Assembly: GCA_028829895.1 (NCBI GenBank)
Contig: CM054180.1
Span: 91,575,135-91,639,134 of the forward strand
Origin: Sinotaia quadrata
Lineage: Eukaryota > Mollusca > Gastropoda > Architaenioglossa > Viviparidae
Direction of reading: 5' to 3'
DNA length: 64,000 nucleotides
Position numbers and translations under genes: made by a program. Below are positions 24,101-39,100 of the stretch, in pieces; the first letter of the stretch is position 1, and each line of letters begins with the position of its first letter. The notes beneath the pieces were generated by a model. It was not told the origin of the DNA and did no database searches. It was given only the letters and a program-made list of their open reading frames with translations.

Positions 24101-27100
24101 TGGTTGCCTGTGTGGCCATTCTGTTTATCTTGATTACATTATCCCTGGCTTGAGTGGGATGTTCTGAGCCATTGACTGTGGCAGATCTAAGTCTACAAGA
24201 CTGTCGTCATTCCAGCGCATAAGTTGAGTGCCCATTCAGAAAGTAACTACAGTGTAGCAAAATTGGCATTGATGACTTTGTATCTGTAATTTTTATCTTG
24301 TTAACTTTCTTTATTACATTTCTTGTTATTATATTAAACGCGTATTTGTTAGTGAAGTATCTTTTGCTTCATAATTGTTACACACTGTCATAAAATGTTT
24401 TTAGATAACTTTCTTAAGTGATAATAATGAAAATGTTCTACTCAAGGTGATTAACTTGTTAAATGTGGTAATTAAAGTAATTAAAATAAAACATCATCTG
24501 GATTGCAGAAGATACACCTGGTAAACTAGAAAATAACCATCATTCTTTTGGACAACATGACGTGCATATAAATGCAACTATATTAAAACACCAATTAGGT
24601 GGTCCCAACCAATTTCTCAAATTTGATTCAGAGTAAAACACGTGTTTATACAATAGTATTAGATGTTATAAGGTTGCTTGCAAAATTTTGAGAGAAAACT
24701 TCAAATAGTTTATGAAATATCATCATATGAATACACAAATTTGTTGTCATCAATTTACTAGATGAATAAATGCTCATTTTTGATACACTGTAAAAATCTT
24801 TAGTTATGAAATAGCAAATTTAAAATTATATCAGAAGGATATACTCTAAATGATAAAAATAAAGTTCTTTTCAAAGAATGTATTATATTTTACAAACTGT
24901 GTGCAAACAAAACTCTTCATTATGTAAATGTGATTGTAATATATTATAAAGTGCATATTCAAAACATCATAATATTCAAATATGTTATTTAAAATGTATT
25001 TATTTCTGTTTAAACAATAAAGTACCAATCAGTTTTAACACAATTTTTTCAAAAGACACTTATCTAAAAACAAGCAAATTTTACACATTCAAACTAAAGA
25101 TGGAAAAAATGTTAAGACCCAAATTGTAAAATGTCATATTGCTGGAGCTATATATCTTACAAACAAGGTTCAAGTATTAAAAAAAAGGATTTAGTATACA
25201 ATATATCTGAAACAATTATTTTATACTATCTGTTTCAATTTTAGCATATTGTTATTATATAAATAAGTTCACAGAATTATGTAAATATTTTGAAAGTGGC
25301 AAAACTTGTAGCATTGCAATTTGCTTTATTTTTTGTTGTTGAATGTATGCCTATTTTATATACAATTACACGTTTATCTACAACTTAGAAAATGATGTAA
25401 AGTTATTTTTATAGTCAGCATTGAATAAAATATATAATTTATAACTCAATGTATATAGCATTTACACATGTAATTGTACTGCATGTTTATGAATATAATT
25501 ATATTATAATTAAAGTGATAAGCTAAAGAAAATTAACACATGCATGGATGGAAAGTTATGAAAATTTGTACAATAATTACATGAGCATTTTAACTGTACT
25601 TCCATTAACAATACAAAGATTTTTACTGTGTAAATAATTGCCAATTTATCAAATCTAGATATAGTCCACAATCTGCCATTGACAATAAGCAACTCAATAT
25701 TCCGTGCAAAATTAACTGTATTATCATAATCAATACTCTCTCCCTCTCCCCAAAAAATATTTAGTGACCAAATTATTTATTGAAGATTATAATTGCCATA
25801 TTAGTACAATAGACTCTCAATACCTTTCCCCACAAAAGAACTTGTTACAATACACTGCAACATGTTGCTCCTGTCTGGTAAACCTTCATTTTTAACTTTT
25901 AAATAATCTAAATGTGGCAGGTCTTCTAAAAAGAAATGCTAAGTAAAAACCCAACAAAGTGAATGATTAATAGAGGATAATTTCAAATTGTTAATCAAAT
26001 CATTCACTTTACTGAATCAGTGTCAAATATAATTTTGAGACAACACTTTTAGTGTACAGCTTATATGCATCTTTCAGTTCTTAAAGAAAATAATAATTTA
26101 TTTCAGTATTTTATGCAAGTAAATAGTAAAAAAGAAAAATAATTTTGAATAGATGGGGAATCTAACCTCTTAAGATCTACAATAAAACTATAAAAATATA
26201 ATAATTAAAAAGCAAATGTCATCTATAAACCAAAGTATAATTTAAAAACAAATAATAATACTATATGTATTTAGATATTAATTTTTAATGTTTAAGAGAG
26301 CAGTTGTAAATTCCATGTACCGAGACTGATTATCATGTATAAGTAAATTATTAGATACTAACTAATACTATGTTTATAATGTATATTAAGAGTTATTAAT
26401 ATTTATAATCTAAATATTAAGTGTAATATTTTTTGAACCCAAACCCTGAAAATATAATTTATTAAACATTATTATTATTATCAATTAAGTTTTTATCATT
26501 AAAAATAAATGAAATGTGTGCAAAATACATTTTTAATGAAAATAAGCTGCAGGAGACTTCGGCTCGATTGTCACAGTTTGTTGAAAGCATAGTGCTATTC
26601 TCTTTTGGCTCAACTCCTCAACCAAAAAAAACCAAAAGAAAATTGTGTTTAAAAAATAGTCATGATCTCCGAAAAATGTAACTTTAGAGTTCCTTATTAT
26701 TAATCAAATAGTAATGCAGTCTTTAAAAAACTTAGCATAAATAAATACTACTATAAAACAAAGTTAAATTTTACTTTTACCAAAGCTTGCTTCCTATATA
26801 GTTTTAAATCAGTTTAAAATAAATAGTGTCACAAAGAAATAATTTGAAACCATAGAACTGAGGATCAGAAAACAATTGATCTTGCAAACATATAGTTGCT
26901 AAAATAAACTTTTAATTACTAAAAATTCATACTCAAATAAAGAACTTTATTTATTGAAAGCAATACTACTGATAAAAGCATAATAAGCATCAAGATTAAT
27001 TGCTTTTGAAGCTTGCAGTAGCTCTAAATTTTCTAACACACGATGCATGGCCATTGCTAGAATTTAAAGTAGATGCTTTTTGGTTACCTAATGGAAACTG

Positions 27101-30100
27101 TTTGCGCTAAACCGCAGCCTGAGCTACATCATATTTTAAATACTACTCTCATAGAGGAATGAACGCTCTTCTCATCGCAAACTTCTGTGAGAAAGTATTT
27201 ATTCAAATGTGTGTACAGCAATTTCAAACTAGCCAAGGTTTTAATTGATTACCAAAGCTTGAGTTTTAAATGCTGCTAATAAAAGTAGTATCAGATGAAA
27301 GCTTATGGTTGCACCTTTACAAATTTGTTCATACTGAATTAAGAAAAAGTCATGTGTGGTCATGTGCACAAAAAAAAAATCCAGACAAAAGCAAATTTTT
27401 CAATTACATAGACATATGGCTGTGAGGCCTGTTTTTAGCAGAAAAAAATGTCGAACACTTAGTAAGTGTAATTATTTTTCTCTCAAACATGGTTCAAATC
27501 ACATTAAATAAAATAAAACAAATCAAGAAATTATCTTCAATGTTATCCAAGTTGCATCAAGAAATAATTGTATTAAAGTATCAAACTTTTCTACAGAAAA
27601 TCACCAAATCTGTGCACTAAACTCAGCAACTTTTGCGTGCATGTGTGTGTGGTTGACATTTTCAAGGACTGCTTGACTTCTAAGCACTCAAATTAAAAAA
27701 ATTACCCTTCCTAAGCAAAAATATTTATAGGCTAGAAGCTAAATTTAAGTTTAAGCTAAGAAGTGAAAATGTTTCTTCTTTTCTTTGTTGTGCATATTTA
27801 AAGTCTTTCATGCAGTCACATGAAATGTGGACAACATTACTTGGTTATGATGTGTACTTGACTGTAATGGAAAGGGAAAGAAATGGTCAGTGAATTATAC
27901 AATGCATACTAAACGCTAATTGCAGAAAATGTTCAAATCTGACATGAAACCATAAGTTAAGTTACTACCATTTGGATTTACTACATGTACTTATTTTACC
28001 AATAAATTTGTTTCAAGGAATGACATTGTTAATATCAGATATATTGAATAATCTTATCACAAATAAAGAAACAAACCTGCTAAGTGGGAAAGAGTTGTGA
28101 TTGGTTGATCATACCAATATTTAAGACTGTGTGGATGAGAAAAAGAACGCAGATGGGGTCTCCCCCCATCATGTTCAACACCATCTCTAGTTCGTCCATC
28201 TGCAGACTGATGCAGGTGTAACCCTTTCACAACTGTCAGACCAGGCCTTGCCTCACTTGTTTCATCTTGTTGATTATTTGCAACCCAACGAGCAGCAGCA
28301 CGAGTGGCTGATGTGTCACTGGTAACACTAGCTGTTTCAAGGTCATGACTAGTGTTGGAAATTGTGGGTGACCCAGTATTCCTGGTACCTAAAGGCCTTT
28401 GATTACGGCCCTCACCGACTTCAGTTTGTGAAGAAGCTGTTGGAGAACAAACACATTTCAATGCAGCTCAAAAAGACTTATTTTAATTTAAAGTGAATAA
28501 CAGATTAAAAAAAATATGACTACATCAGAAAATGAAATGCATAGTCATAGTAAAAGTAATTCAAATGATTGTTTAATTTAAATTATATTTCTCACTTATT
28601 AAGGAGTCCAAATTTAGAAGCAGAATAAGTGTGAAATTCTGTTTTCTAGAAGGCAAACCAAAAGGTAGAATTATAGTCACATGAAATCACTAAGTGCTAA
28701 GATTACAAAGAATGCAAAGAAAAACTAGACTTGAGTGGTAGAGTGTTAACAAGACAAAGTCAAAACAAGGGAAGGCATAACCAATAGCAATAATGAAATG
28801 TATGCATAATCAGATAAATGTAAACATGGCAAAACAATAAACTGCACAAAGAGAAACCACTTGTTAAGTTTCATCATAATACTTGTTGTGTAATTTATTA
28901 TTTTGTTGTTCTTGCTTGCTTTGTCTGATTTATACATTCATTATAAACCTTCACAAATCATTAAGAGTATGTATTTTGTTATTGTTTGTTTTGTCTTTCA
29001 TTATAAACCTCAACAATTATGTACTTTGTTGTTGCTTGCTTTGTCTGATTTAACTCTTTCATTATAAACCTTCACATGCCTTAGAATTTTGTATTTTGTA
29101 TACTAAGGCTAAATGGCAAATCTGAAACAGTAAGAAGTCTTATCTGTGCCTGCAATTGTCAACATATTTGTATCAACATAGCATCATAGCAGTGACATAA
29201 AATTTACATCCAGACACAATAATAATACTCAAATGGTCTTTGAATAATATCATTAGTTTTATATCAAGGCATGTGAATTCTCACCTGAGCATTGTTAGTG
29301 ATGCAACAAGTGTCCATGTATGTGTGATGTGTGTGCCTGGACAGCATATGTAGGCATGTACATATGATATCAATGTGTGTCCCTGATACCAAATCTGGAT
29401 ATGTATGCCTATAATGTCATCAGTTTTACATCTAGATATATATTTTCCATACTCCATATTTGGGTATATGTAGCTATGATGTAATCATATATCAATCGTG
29501 CATCATGTAAGAGGCATATCAGTTTCACATTCAGACATAATTTCAAATCCAGGCATTGTGTGTGTATACATCAATCATTTCATAGATATATATTTGATTT
29601 ATGATATCATCAATTTTACATCAAAACACATACATCTCAGGTTGATACCCAATATCACATTACCTTTATCCATCCAATTTGCCTATTTTATCATCAGTTT
29701 TACATAAATTTGGTTACAATTGTGTGAGTAATGTTAATCATATTAGTTTATCTTGAGAATTTCATTTTAATTTAGTTGTGTTTTAGTTTTAGTTTCTTAA
29801 ACATATTAAATATATGTTAGTGCTACTCAATGTAGGTAGAACCAGCCTCTATATGGCGATAACGGACAACTACTAAATTCCGAAAAATTTACCATTTTGT
29901 CACAAGTGCTGTGTTTATGTTCCCTATTTATCATGCTTGTGAAATAGTTTGTTGAATAAAACTATCTTCCAACTTTTCATTAATGTAATTTTTATTTGTG
30001 AGTGAGTGAGTGGAAGCGTTTACAATTGCATTAAATTAGGTACGGTTGGTGTGTTTCGATGGCCATGGGAAAAATCTCAATCTCCAGTTTTACCATCGTG

Positions 30101-33100
30101 TTTTGATATACCTTGCAAACACTAAAACGGGTTCCACTACGATTGTCCAATCAGAATGTATCATATCAAACTAAAGAAAAATGAATGTAGAATGCGACCG
30201 TGTTAGTTTCGAATCTGTATTTTTATTTTTATTGTATGTAAAAGTTGATTGAAAAAAGCCTATTTTTCAATTATGTTTTTTGCATGGTTATTTCTGTTTT
30301 TTTCTTATATCAGAAGAAAGTAGAAAATCTCTTCTTTAAAATGGTATATAGCATGACAAAGTGGAATTTTCGTAGCAGAACCCATAGAGCGGGAAAATGT
30401 GCAACCCAAGCGTGCATGAAGTAAACATAGGACTAAACATAAACGAAGCGCGTGATCACCATGGCTTTGTCGGTTGTGCTTGTTTCTCTGCTGTGAAAGT
30501 AATTCACTAAGTTTAATTAACTATAACTCTTGCAGTTGTAAAAAGATTTTAATTAATTATCTGGATAATCTTTTAAGGCTATTTGACAGAAATAAAGATC
30601 ATATCTGTACAGACGGCAATGCATTCAAGATCGTCATGGACGTGAGCGAGAGTCGACAAGTATAGACCTTCTAAACAGTCGTTATTTATCATTTCTGCTG
30701 TAAATTTTATTAACAATGTTTGATAATATCTGTCAGACAATGATCACACATTGATCCTAGATCGTTATTCCCCACAAAAAAAAACTGGTTTATTAACGAA
30801 GTTATTATGTATCATGAATGACAGCCATTTAAATTAATTAATCATAACAGGTAGCGCCAATAGCAACAGCCTCAAATATGCATTATTTATTTAGTTTTTG
30901 TGAGGCTATACCCCATCATTGTATCTTTTAAGAGTTGGTAATAGGTTAAATTATTGTTAGGGTTCATTTAACTTGTAAAAGTTGGCCAAGAGTTTGAGGG
31001 ACCATGTTTCAGAATACATAATACTATTTCAACTTGCCACTAGGTTTCAATTAGCCCTCTACCCTTATTTTTAAATAATCATAAATTTTAAAACATAAGA
31101 TTTGCGTTTTCGGCGATTTTTGGCTTAGGAAATAAATTTTTCAGCAGAGGTGGGTTCAAAAAACGTCTTTATTAACATAAATAATGCATTTTGTACAGTA
31201 AGAAAATATAAAATCCTGAAAGAGAAGACATTGAACAATGCAAATATATAATAATCTCAAAAGTGAAAAAAATTTTTTAAAATTTTTTTCTTCCACTGGC
31301 TCGTGCCGTCTATGGCCTTAAGAGCCAATACAGTGAAAATCGAGGCTTTAGTTTGGTCTCGAGAATTCATGAAAATTATTTTGAACATTCCTCGTCATGT
31401 GTTGAGTAGCACACACAAAAATTCTAGAACACTCTGAGTGATGTGCTTTTAATAGTGCATGCGAAGTTCTGGATGATTCCCCATGGTGTGCTTTGTGAGT
31501 GCATCGAAGGTTCTGTAACAGTTGTGTAATGTACCTAAAGGGGGTACATTGGACCATCATCTAAATAAGAAAGACAGTGACTTGTTGCAAACTGTGTGAT
31601 TGTGAACAGCAGCCATCATTGAAAAGGTTATGTACATTGACTTTAATTATTTCTCGAAAACTCCACTCTCATTTCTGTGATAAATGATATTTATGAACTT
31701 AATTTTATATATATGTAAATTTGACTGCTGGTGTCTGTGCTAAGATAAACTGAATAATTGTCTGGCATTAATCGAACATTGTTGTGAAATGGTGTAAATG
31801 TCAATGCTCTTTGATTATATTCATATGCTGTATATTTGATTGTCAATTTAATAAATTTATTGTTAAATTTATTGACTTTCTTAAACACGTTGAAAACCTA
31901 CGTTGGAGAGACAGAGGGTGGATGGAGACTTGGTAAATACAGATTAAAGATGGATTTATATTCTCATTTGGTAAGAAGTTTTCCACTTACGGAAGTACTG
32001 TGTGACAGTAGATGTTGATTTAATGTTGTTGAAGAGAGAAAACGTTTACAGTGCCTGCATATATGCCAAGTGAGAGATGATTGGTGTCTTCTGAAGAATT
32101 TTAATAAAATAAATTAATATTCTCATCACTTGTAATTAGTTGAGGATGATTAATAATAATAATAATTACAACCAATAACTAGGTGGCATTGTGTCACACT
32201 AACCATAAAAATATCAATGAAATATAGACAAGAGAATAGGAAAGCAAACCAAATTTGAAAGTACAAACTGAGACTAAATTCTGTGGCATGTGGAGAAGAT
32301 GACTGCATAAGCTGGTTCTGTGCATCAATGAGTATATGGTGAGCTGAATCACGTGGCTCTGGACTAGGATGTCCATCTGCTGCTTCTGGACCTATACATA
32401 AAAAAAACAATTACTGATCATCAATAATAATAATAATTTTAATAATTAAAATGATAAAAGTGCCTGGCATTTGGAAAAATCATATATTATGTTAATGATG
32501 TATAAAAATGTGATTGCTGACTACATATACTTGTTAATAAACATCACAAACCTCCAGTGGTGGAAGCAGGACTATCATTGCGGCACTTGTGCTCAAGACG
32601 AGCAATAAGATCCTCTGCTAAGCGACGAGTTTGACTCAATTCACTAAGTAATTGTCTCATGAGCTCCTCCTTTTTGTCTTGGCTCACTGCAAACAAACAT
32701 TTGTATACTCACTATTAGCAAAACTTTCAAAAATTCTCTCATAAAATCTACACTTATTAATTTAGCATTCATCCACCAACTTCTCTCTTGAATATAAAAA
32801 TAGTCAAATTCTCATTTGAAGTATAATATTAAATTTTATATTTACTTTAGAATCCAGTTAATTGGGCCACTGGTTAATAGGGGCAGCTGTTTATTTGGAC
32901 AAGTCTTAAAATCCAATACCAAATGGAAAATATAATCACAATTTACTTCACTTATTTGAGGTGCCATGCCACTTAATTGGGGACAGGCAGTGCTAGATGA
33001 TGCGCTTGTGGTGTGTTGCAGTAGCGTGGCAGCCATTACTATGTTCAATGCTGATTTATCGTTTTTCGATCACTTTTACCTATAAAATATGAGATTCTCT

Positions 33101-36100
33101 CCAAACTGCCCTGGAAAGATTTGACATTAAGCTAATTGAATTGCCTTAATCAAATTAAAAGTTAGTCACCTGACATCAGTCACCTACAACTGGTAGAAAT
33201 AAATGGAATGCAGAAAACACCCAAAAGACCTCAGAAGGCCAGGAAAGTGAGATGATGATAATGAACATGATGATGATAACATATCAGTTTTGATGAATGA
33301 CTAATCAGGATGCCAGAAATATAATTGCTGAATTACAACACTACTTCATGCAGGAATGCAATCTACACTAGATATGTGCATTGATTTCATTCAGTTAGTC
33401 TATCAAGGGAATATGGCAGGGAATACTCAATAAATTCTTCCAACATTATTAACTGTTATTGTGTTAAGCATTTGATGCATACATTACATTAAATTGAAAT
33501 TGTTTTAGCCTAAATATTTTTCTGTGATGTGTGTCATTTGTTTCCAGATTTAATTTACAACACTACAGTATTTTTGTTGCTCAGTAAATGACCAGTTTGC
33601 ATTTTGTTTTATACATTTTCATATAGCACATATATAAGTACTTTTTTTACTTGCTTCTCATAATCGTGATAGCCACTAAAAAGGGCCAAATTCTATCCAT
33701 AGGGAGCAATGACTACTTCCTGTGGGCTGGAATGCAGCCCTAATTAGTATTCAACCCTTATTCAAACTGATTGTTCTGAGCACTGCTTGAAAGCATACAA
33801 TGAATGCATTATTTATTTGACAACTTCAGACCAGCAGACCTCAAGATTAACCCCAGAGGTGACATGTATATGCATTGTGCTTCTCTCAGCTAACCGAATA
33901 GATACACATATTTCGTATGAGCTACCCTCCATTACTGTCAGTTAACTAATGCAGCAGGACAACTACTGAATATATCTGCCGAAGGTATGTGGTTTTATAT
34001 TTATCTTTAAATATTAGATCTTCTTTGTATTTCATTCTTAGCATCTAATCACTTTTCCATATTAATTATAAACCCTGCCTAAGTTGTTATTAGATATGAT
34101 ACTACGTGTGGAAGGTAGATTGAGAAGTCCTGTGCTTTTGCCTAAAGATTGGCACTTTATCATAAATTTGATCTTTGATTAAGCACTGAATTTCAAAGGT
34201 GACACTGGATTCAAACAGACCAGAGGCCAAGTCCATCCAGTCTGGCTTGACTCATGTCTGCCACTTGCCTAGTCAAACCCACTGGGCATAACAATCAATC
34301 TAAGTTAGGTACACATCCAACAGTTTTGTGTGTTTCTGCAGCTTCAATAGCTTTGTCATTTCATTTGAAAGACTCACACGGTTGTGATCAAGACAAATTA
34401 TTCCAACCATTTCATCCATATTGTTTAACCATTATTTAACCTACATTTCTATTTTTATTTCCTTCTTAAATATAAATTTGTTGATATATAGATGTCTCAT
34501 GTTGGCATGACTTACATTCATGTCATGTGTTGTTTCTCACCTTAATTAAATAACCTTGGCTGTACATTAACATGGGCTCATAGTTTTATTCTTGTCTTTC
34601 ATTTTTCAATTCTATTCTATTTATCTTCCTTCTGTCCAATATTTGACCAGCCAGATGGTGCATTTTGGGGACTAGCCTATGGTTATAGGGAGCCCAGTAA
34701 AGTGGGAGAATTAATGTTTTGTACCCATCCCCCTACAAACCGTCACATAGTTATCCATCATCCATTTGTACATGTGATGTTTCACTTAAAAAAATAAGAG
34801 CAAGTATTATATATCTTACTTATATTTCTTACTTTTCAAAGGTAAGTATGTAAATGAGGACTTTTCAGCATGTTTTGAAAGAAAACTTTTCTTGTAAGTA
34901 AAGACATTAGTGTTATAATATTTTGTGAATATTATTATTATTATTATTACTATTATAATTTGTGAATGTGGCATTTTAATGCAGAATCAGTGTATTGTAT
35001 GCTAATGGTGTACTGATAGTGATACACTTAACTATATGTGCCAGGGATAATAACAATAGATATGCTTTAGTTTATACAAAAAAATCAACAATACTGTAAA
35101 AAATACTTCAATTAGTTTTTACAATCAATACTATAGCAAATTAGTTTATACAAACAGTACTACAGCAAATGCAACAGTCAAGCAAAATGTTCTTAGCTCT
35201 TAATGTCACATAGTAATCATATATTTGGATTAAAACACTTTTTCTTTTGAATGAAGTTGAATTAACTTAAATTTCATAACACTCAGTAAATGAATGTTTA
35301 CACAATAAATTATTTTTACACAAAATTAATTGGTAAATATATTAATTAATATTTCAAAATAATTAATTAAGTGTTTTAAAAAAAACTAAGATATTAAGAT
35401 ATTGTATTATGTTAGAAATAAATTTACAGCATGTTATAAATTAGAGCAGACATATTTGTGAAGAATTAATTGTGTTTTGTTTTCAATGAAGAAAAATGCA
35501 CAGACACATGCATGCATGCACAAACAATTTAGATAAATTAATGTAATTTAATAAAATGCTGTAATTTATATATTTTTTTGTAATCTATCTGCTTTATTTA
35601 ATTTAAATGAAGGAAGGGTATTCAAGCAGGTTAGTAGATTTGAATCAAACTGACCTGGTTTATCAATGTGATCTGATCTAATCTGTCTATATGACCCAAA
35701 TAATGTCTTATATTTTTTTTTTATTTGCAATTATAAAACAACATGGTTTGGTATTAACTCGTGACATAAACAGAGCAGCAACAATTAACTCTCATGGTTA
35801 AGGCGAGGTGAGGGTCAAAAACCTATTTTTAAAAATATTACTTCATAGTTGATTTTATTTTGTATTAGTACTAAAGGTAAATACAATATGAAAATAGAGT
35901 TAACGTGATGGTTGGCTTTGAGGATGCTATAGAAACAATGTGTAAACATCTGCCTTATTGAAATTTTAGGAACAAGTTTTCTCAATTACTATTAAACATT
36001 TCTTTTAAATATTTTGCACATAGCTACATTATTGATGTCTACATAATTACCATATCTATTCTCTATATCCTTGATAGAAAAGTATTTATTTTTTTTTTTT

Positions 36101-39100
36101 TGTAAAAGCGACATATTTTTATCGTAAATTATTTATTTGAAATGTCATATTTTCAAATGTATTATACATATATTAAAATCCAATGGTAATTATGTGAATT
36201 TGATTGAGTTGTTTGACTGTGTAAAGTTAAAAGAGATCAGCTGAATAGATTTTAAAATATTCAATTCTCAAGTGTAAAAAAAATGCAAAAGCGGAAAAAC
36301 AAAGAAAAGTAGGAAAACTTATTTCAAAACTTCATTATTTGTATTCACACACAATTTTAACCCACCAATTTTACCAGACAACTGTATTAAACACAAGATA
36401 TTGATAAAAACTGTTTCCAGACAATAAATTGTGTTACCTTAGAAGAATCCAGCACCATAGGCTGGGCCATCCTCCAGCTGATTAAGTTTTTTTTGTCTTT
36501 GGGTTCTCGCAGCCCTGACTTTTAGTCTCTGTTTTGTGGCCTTGTCTTTAACATACTTTGAGCTGTTGTTAAGTCTTTTCCTCATTCTTAACACACAAAG
36601 CCTAGCCATATGATGTCCTGTTTGTAAACCAAAGAACTTGGCACTGTAAGCAGCAGCAGCAGCCCCAAAGTTAAACTCCCTCAATGCCGTTATGACGGCA
36701 AACTCCACATGCAAATTTGTCTTTAGTATACCTGGACCAAATCAAGCTATGTAAACTTTTATTTGCATTCTATGTCTTTCCAGAGCAACACCTACTGAGC
36801 AAATATTCCTCTGTGAGACGGCTGTAAATTGGTAGAAGTTGCTCAGCTAATTTGGGTTTGTTAAGTGGTGTGTGTACGAACCGCTGGTGGGGGCTTGGGA
36901 ACTGATGTCGTTCAATTGCTTGTTGGAAGAAACACCAAGAGTCCTCTCCAGTCGGATAAAACTGATGTTGTGGATTCTCATCAGTAGAAAAATCATGGTA
37001 TAATGATGCCATGATAGTCTTTTACATACCGGCAAATCTAAATTTTCACACAAATTTCTCAAAACACTAGCACCATGCCATAAACCATTGAAGCATAAAT
37101 GGCTTGCCTGTTTATGTCAAATACTTTTGAGTGTATATCCTTGGAGGCAAGATAATTTTCATAGATTGTTTCTTGGCATACAGTGCACTTGACTTCAGTA
37201 TAAACAGCAAAACTGTGGACCAGTTGGGAGTCAGTAGCAAGAGAGAGATTCGTACCTTTAAACTGAGGGCAACAGAGCCTGCCAGCAAGACTCTCCACTT
37301 CTCTTAAATCGATAATGCCCCTTTGCATCTTGAATTCTGCCTCTACACTCTCTTTCCCACTGTCACTGACTCTGACATGACTGCAAGAACTACCCAAACT
37401 TTTGTATGCGTCTTTCTTGAACTGTGATCTTGTTCTCATGCCAAGTAAACTGTCTGTTATAGATGGTTTGGAACACGAAGTGTTCGGTTCGACTTGTGCA
37501 TATTTAGACGTCACTTGTTGCTGTACTGTGGCTAATTTTACTGCCTCTCTTGCTCCCCATAGATTCTGCAACTTCATCTTTCTCTATTGCTTACTTTAAA
37601 CATAAATTATCTTTATACATATAGATGGACTAAAGTTTACTGATCATTTTGATATGTGAACCATAACTGTGTTGTGTATAGTTTCTGAGATGTGACCGTT
37701 TAACCATTTTAATTTTCTTTGTAAATAAAAATTGTACAGTAAAATAAAAAATGTAACTTAATATGTGATTAGATAGAAATTATCTTTATACATATAGATA
37801 GAGTATAGTTTGCTGATCATTTTGTTATATAAACCAACTCTGTATGATGTATAGTTTCAGAGATGTGGCAGTTTGCTTGTGTACATTTTCTGTGTTAAAC
37901 TTCGTTAATGCCTTTTCTTTGTTAAAATCTGCTGAAATGGTCATTTTCAGCATCCAATTTTTCTTTGGAATGCCTTTGGAAAAAAATTAGGCATTAACTA
38001 CATTGTAAATGATTTAATAATATGCATTTTGGTTGTACTTTGTTCATCATTTGCATATGTTATGATACCATGAATGTTCCTTTTTTTGTTGCATTTTGCG
38101 ATCAATTTTATGAAACAAAAGCCCATTTTCTTTTGCAATTTATAATAAACTTAAGTAAATTTTGCATTATATCTGTTTTTTCTTGTTGTATGTGACTATG
38201 TTTATTAGAATTGTTGGACTGTTTTTTAGTGTGGTTTATATTTTACTTGTAATAAACTTGGAAAATCACACTTCATTACGTCTAAAAAAAGTTGACCACA
38301 AATAACAACACTAAATTAATATCTCAAAAAGTATTGCAGCTATCATCAAAATTTTTTGTACACAAACTTATTTCATTAGTACACATATTTTGAGCATAAA
38401 ATATTTGTACTATATGAAGTAGAAAAAAAATGAGTGGGACTACCTACTATAACTGCAACATTGCATGCATTCTATTACAAACTTCAATAGAGACTTACAT
38501 TCTGCTTGGCACTGAATGCTCTCATATAATTTGAGCTCACACTTAAGTGTCTGATTTAACTGAGACATCTCCTTCTGACCTGCTACAAGCCTGCACACAA
38601 ATAAGCATTTCAACATGGTTATTATCCAGCAGTAGAATGCATATTTCAACATATGGTGCTATCCAGCATACAGAATATGCATTTCATTCTACTGGACTGT
38701 TTGTATGTCTGTCTTTTTATCTATCTATCTATCTATAAACCAATCCAGTTATTATCTACAGCTTATACTATACTATATCCACCTATACTATAGGTGACAC
38801 CAACTTTCATATGATCCTCCAAAATGAAATTTATCAAGATTAAAATTGGCTATATTGAGAATAACATGCAATTTTTGCTGCCTTTCAAACTAATTACTAA
38901 TCTAAGATATAACAGAAAGGAAACATCTAACAGCTAGCTAGTCTGTGATATAAGGGAAAAGGAAATGTGAAATTGCTAATCTAGTCTATAATACAAAAGA
39001 AAGAAGTCAGCTAATCTATAAGGAAAATGAAATGTATAATTGTTAAAAGAAAAGGAAATGTCTAATAGCTAAAATCTAGGATTAATATAAAGGAAAAAGG

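Larger units (their letters stand above)
22494..28076 (-). other. Intron between exons k and l (about 5.6 kb)
   Basis: It contains a hAT-like terminal fragment (about 23198-23290) and a second copy of LTR-like repeat A (23348-24360). From about 24400 to 28070 it is AT-rich with short poly-A/T tracts, and I see no further element or gene. Confidence 0.8.
28437..32268 (-). other. Intron between exons j and k (about 3.8 kb)
   Basis: It contains two tandem repeat fields (28885-29090 and about 29245-29710), a promoter-like CpG-rich patch (about 30000-30690), a small 43-bp repeat (31375-31515) and a copy of repeat C (31805-32165). The remainder, 30700-31370, is AT-rich without recognised features. 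Confidence 0.78.
32687..38498 (-). other. Intron between exons h and i (about 5.8 kb)
   Basis: It contains a pogo-like fragment (about 32845-33045), a broken Mutator-like transposase relic (36439-37577) and a 100-bp direct duplication (37605-37872). The parts 33050-36430 and 37880-38490 are AT-rich, and I recognise nothing in them. Confidence 0.78.

Noticed and set aside
23889..24167. 92-codon frame with hydrophobic, Cys-rich C-terminus
   Set aside because: It lies wholly inside LTR-like repeat A copy 2, and the matching part of copy 1 is not open.
31348..31560. 70-codon minus-strand frame with His/Cys pattern
   Set aside because: The pattern comes from a 43-bp tandem repeat; no splice sites in phase.
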